Origin: Paenibacillus sp. FSL K6-1330
Lineage (GTDB): Bacteria; Bacillota; Bacilli; Paenibacillales; Paenibacillaceae
Assembly: GCF_037976825.1 (NCBI RefSeq)
Contig: NZ_CP150269.1
Coordinates: forward strand, 4,167,501 to 4,231,500
Reading direction: 5' to 3'
Length of the DNA: 64,000 nt
In this document: in pieces, positions 62,461 to 64,000 of the stretch
Numbering within the stretch: the stretch's first letter is position 1
Layout: each line of letters opens with the position of its first letter
Program-made: the position numbers and the translations under genes
The notes under the pieces: model-generated
Database searches by the model: none
Seen by the model: only the letters and a program-made list of their open reading frames with translations
What the model was told of the DNA's origin: nothing

Positions 62461-63552
62461 CTAGTATGTATCGCATCGGGTTCCGCAGGTACTTACCAGT
62501 GACTCCTTCGAGCCTTCGAGCAGCGTAATCAGTTTTTGCAGGAGAACAGGCTCTTCCTTTTGGAACTCATCGAACCGGAGCCTCAGCCGTTCAAACATTT
62601 CTTTATCTTCGCGAATTTCATGACGAATATACTGATCTCTCAGCTTCATCGCCCTTTTGGTGATATCCTTGTAGCCAGCCACAAGCTCTTCATCATACGG
62701 GATGATCCCCTCATCAACCAAGTATCCAATCCGTTCGCTCATCATCTTTTTGTGCTCCCAGAGCACATGAAGGTGTCTTACATCGTTACGGTCACCGAGC
62801 CGGGAATCGTTACCCTCTACGGCATCAAAGTACAGTTGCAAATAGTCGTAGACCTTAATTCCAAAAGCTTCCTCGTTGTCCGAATTGTAATTGATCCGGT
62901 TGAGATGAGTTTCTCCGTTTAAATAATCGCGCAGCTGATCAATCGCGGCCGTTTTATCAAAAGGATATGGAGAATGCGGCTCATATTTATAAAAGTACGT
63001 ATGATGGTCGGCCGTGAGCCTCTCCTTTAGAAGATGCCTCATGGACTGAACGGCGTCCTGGAACTCCCGGAACGGGATCTGCAAATTGCGGTAAACTCCC
63101 GTATGATCGAACATCGACGCATAGAAGACACTTTCGTCCCAATCGAAACCATATAGAAAAAGATGATGTGGGAACGGCTCCTTCTGATAGGAGGCCGCCG
63201 GCGATAGCCTGGCTTCGTCCAAAAACACAACGCAATAATAGCCGTTTTGGATCTGATCCGCGAAAAATTTCGGCCAGGCGTCCAATGCCAAACTCTCCAG
63301 AATCGTATAATTGACCGAGCAGGTGAGAAGAAACGGGTTGTTGAAATTCAGTTCGTTGGGCTTGCCCCGAAAAAAATCGACATAATACTGCCTGCCGTCC
63401 TCCAGAAAGTTTTTTTTGCAAAACATCTGGATAAAATTGCTGTAATACCAAGGCATCGTTTCTTCGTGGATGCTGGTGATCGAGAGTGTGTAAGCCCACC
63501 GCAAAAATCCTTTAAGCGGCGGATTCACCACCGGAAGCTGAAACGCGTTCAT
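62461..63552 (-). CDS. Unrecognised 363-aa protein, possibly BtrH_N/peptidase-like
   Basis: The protein is soluble, with no signal peptide. The ATG at 63552 follows AAAGGGGAG. The first 200 residues (VVFLDEARLS, HHLFLYGFDWDESVFYASMF) look faintly like the butirosin BtrH N-terminal/cysteine-protease-like fold, and the C-terminus is helical and charged. Similar proteins appear near specialised-metabolite clusters in Paenibacillus from memory; the assignment is weak. It lies about 140 bp downstream of an ABC-2 permease on the same strand. Confidence 0.65.
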   Translation of the reverse strand: MNAFQLPVVNPPLKGFLRWAYTLSITSIHEETMPWYYSNFIQMFCKKNFLEDGRQYYVDFFRGKPNELNFNNPFLLTCSVNYTILESLALDAWPKFFADQIQNGYYCVVFLDEARLSPAASYQKEPFPHHLFLYGFDWDESVFYASMFDHTGVYRNLQIPFREFQDAVQSMRHLLKERLTADHHTYFYKYEPHSPYPFDKTAAIDQLRDYLNGETHLNRINYNSDNEEAFGIKVYDYLQLYFDAVEGNDSRLGDRNDVRHLHVLWEHKKMMSERIGYLVDEGIIPYDEELVAGYKDITKRAMKLRDQYIRHEIREDKEMFERLRLRFDEFQKEEPVLLQKLITLLEGSKESLVSTCGTRCDTY

Positions 63553-63690
63553 CTGATTCTCCCCTTTCTGACAAGTGATCCGGAATCCTGACCAGCAGTG
63601 TTCGGTGCGATTGAGCCCGGGCGCATCTACTCTCATTCCTCATGCAAGGATGCAAGCTTGGCATTCATTCAGACCCACCAAACTGCTGGC

Positions 63691-64000
63691 TTAACTGCTC
63701 GCGCTGCTGTATCCTTTTACGGCTTGTTTCCAGAGCAGCCGTACAGCTGCGAAGAGCAGAAGTGAAGCGGCCAGCGCCAGTCCCACATGCAGCCAGTTGA
63801 GCTGCTCAAGCAGAAACATCGGTCCGAAATTGGTAATGAGGAATAGAGGAATAACAAAGGTTCCGATCCGCCGGACCCAGGTCGGGTAAATAGCCATAGG
63901 GAAATTGTTGGCGTCCCAAATGGAATGGGCGATCTCGGATACGGAGCCCGTCTGGACGAACCAGAATGACAGCAGCGCCGGGATAATCATCAGGCAGTAT
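63691..64000 (-). CDS. ABC-2-type transporter permease, C-terminal part (cut by window end)
   Basis: The last 100 or so residues of a polytopic protein. NFPMAIYPTWVRRIGTFVIP and the final membrane segment (VGLALAASLLLFAAVRLLW) match ABC-2 permeases of the COG3694-like group. The open frame runs through the right edge of the window, so the start is not seen. Paired permease and ATPase genes would be expected further right. Confidence 0.75.
   Translation of the reverse strand, partial: YCLMIIPALLSFWFVQTGSVSEIAHSIWDANNFPMAIYPTWVRRIGTFVIPLFLITNFGPMFLLEQLNWLHVGLALAASLLLFAAVRLLWKQAVKGYSSASS

Overview
The window looks like a chromosomal segment of a low-to-mid GC Bacillota, most probably Paenibacillus or a close relative. 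The evidence is strong AGGAGG-type ribosome binding sites, frequent GTG/TTG starts, rho-independent terminators, LplB/LplC-type sugar permeases beside an integral-membrane AraC regulator, ECF sigma factors paired with DUF4179 proteins, and a secreted polysaccharide lyase ending in a FIMAH-type domain. No rRNA, tRNA, CRISPR array, prophage or intact insertion sequence was seen.

Layout. 1-5 kb: glyA, a divergent MocR-type (GntR/aminotransferase) regulator, and a yggS-benE operon. The glyA and yggS promoters share a 63-bp box, so these genes probably form one PLP-responsive regulon. 5-9.5 kb: an ECF sigma/DUF4179 pair, a lipoprotein, a small unknown gene and a yozG/yoaS-like pair. 9.7-11.5 kb: an arginase-family enzyme divergent from an HxlR regulator, then an hcp remnant. 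11.6-19.3 kb: a mannoside-utilisation locus (AraC regulator, GH130 phosphorylase, SBP, two permeases) with a broken GH125 start. 19.4-24.3 kb: GNAT gene, a repeat-rich spacer, a second sigma/DUF4179 pair and a cytosolic subtilase with a helical-repeat tail.

24.4-31.9 kb: an unusual five-gene operon of two MalF/MalG-like permeases, an HlyD/RND-type adaptor, a solute-binding lipoprotein and a large repeat-containing secreted protein. 32-37.4 kb: YetF-type and YqeG-type proteins, a membrane protein, a two-component system and another membrane protein. 37.7-46.6 kb: a nine-gene leftward operon forming a self-contained phosphotransferase system: PRD regulator, EIIA, EIIB and EIIC of the ascorbate type, a phosphotriesterase-like lactonase, a creatininase-family hydrolase, an SIS-domain protein, and its own HPr and EI. 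This is the best candidate for an undescribed catabolic system.

46.9-50.8 kb: a secreted family 8 polysaccharide lyase. 51-55.2 kb: a DeoR-controlled module of a PhnP-like hydrolase, an MFS carrier and a metallophosphoesterase with an altered metal motif. 55.3-62.4 kb: two TetR/MFS pairs sharing an operator core, plus decayed genes (aldo-keto reductase, histidine phosphatase) and a phosphotransferase. 62.4-64 kb: an unrecognised protein and the end of an ABC-2 permease cut by the window edge.

Gene decay is scattered through the window (hcp, GH125, aldo-keto reductase, histidine phosphatase), and three copies of a roughly 40-bp hairpin element lie in spacers, two of them beside such remnants.
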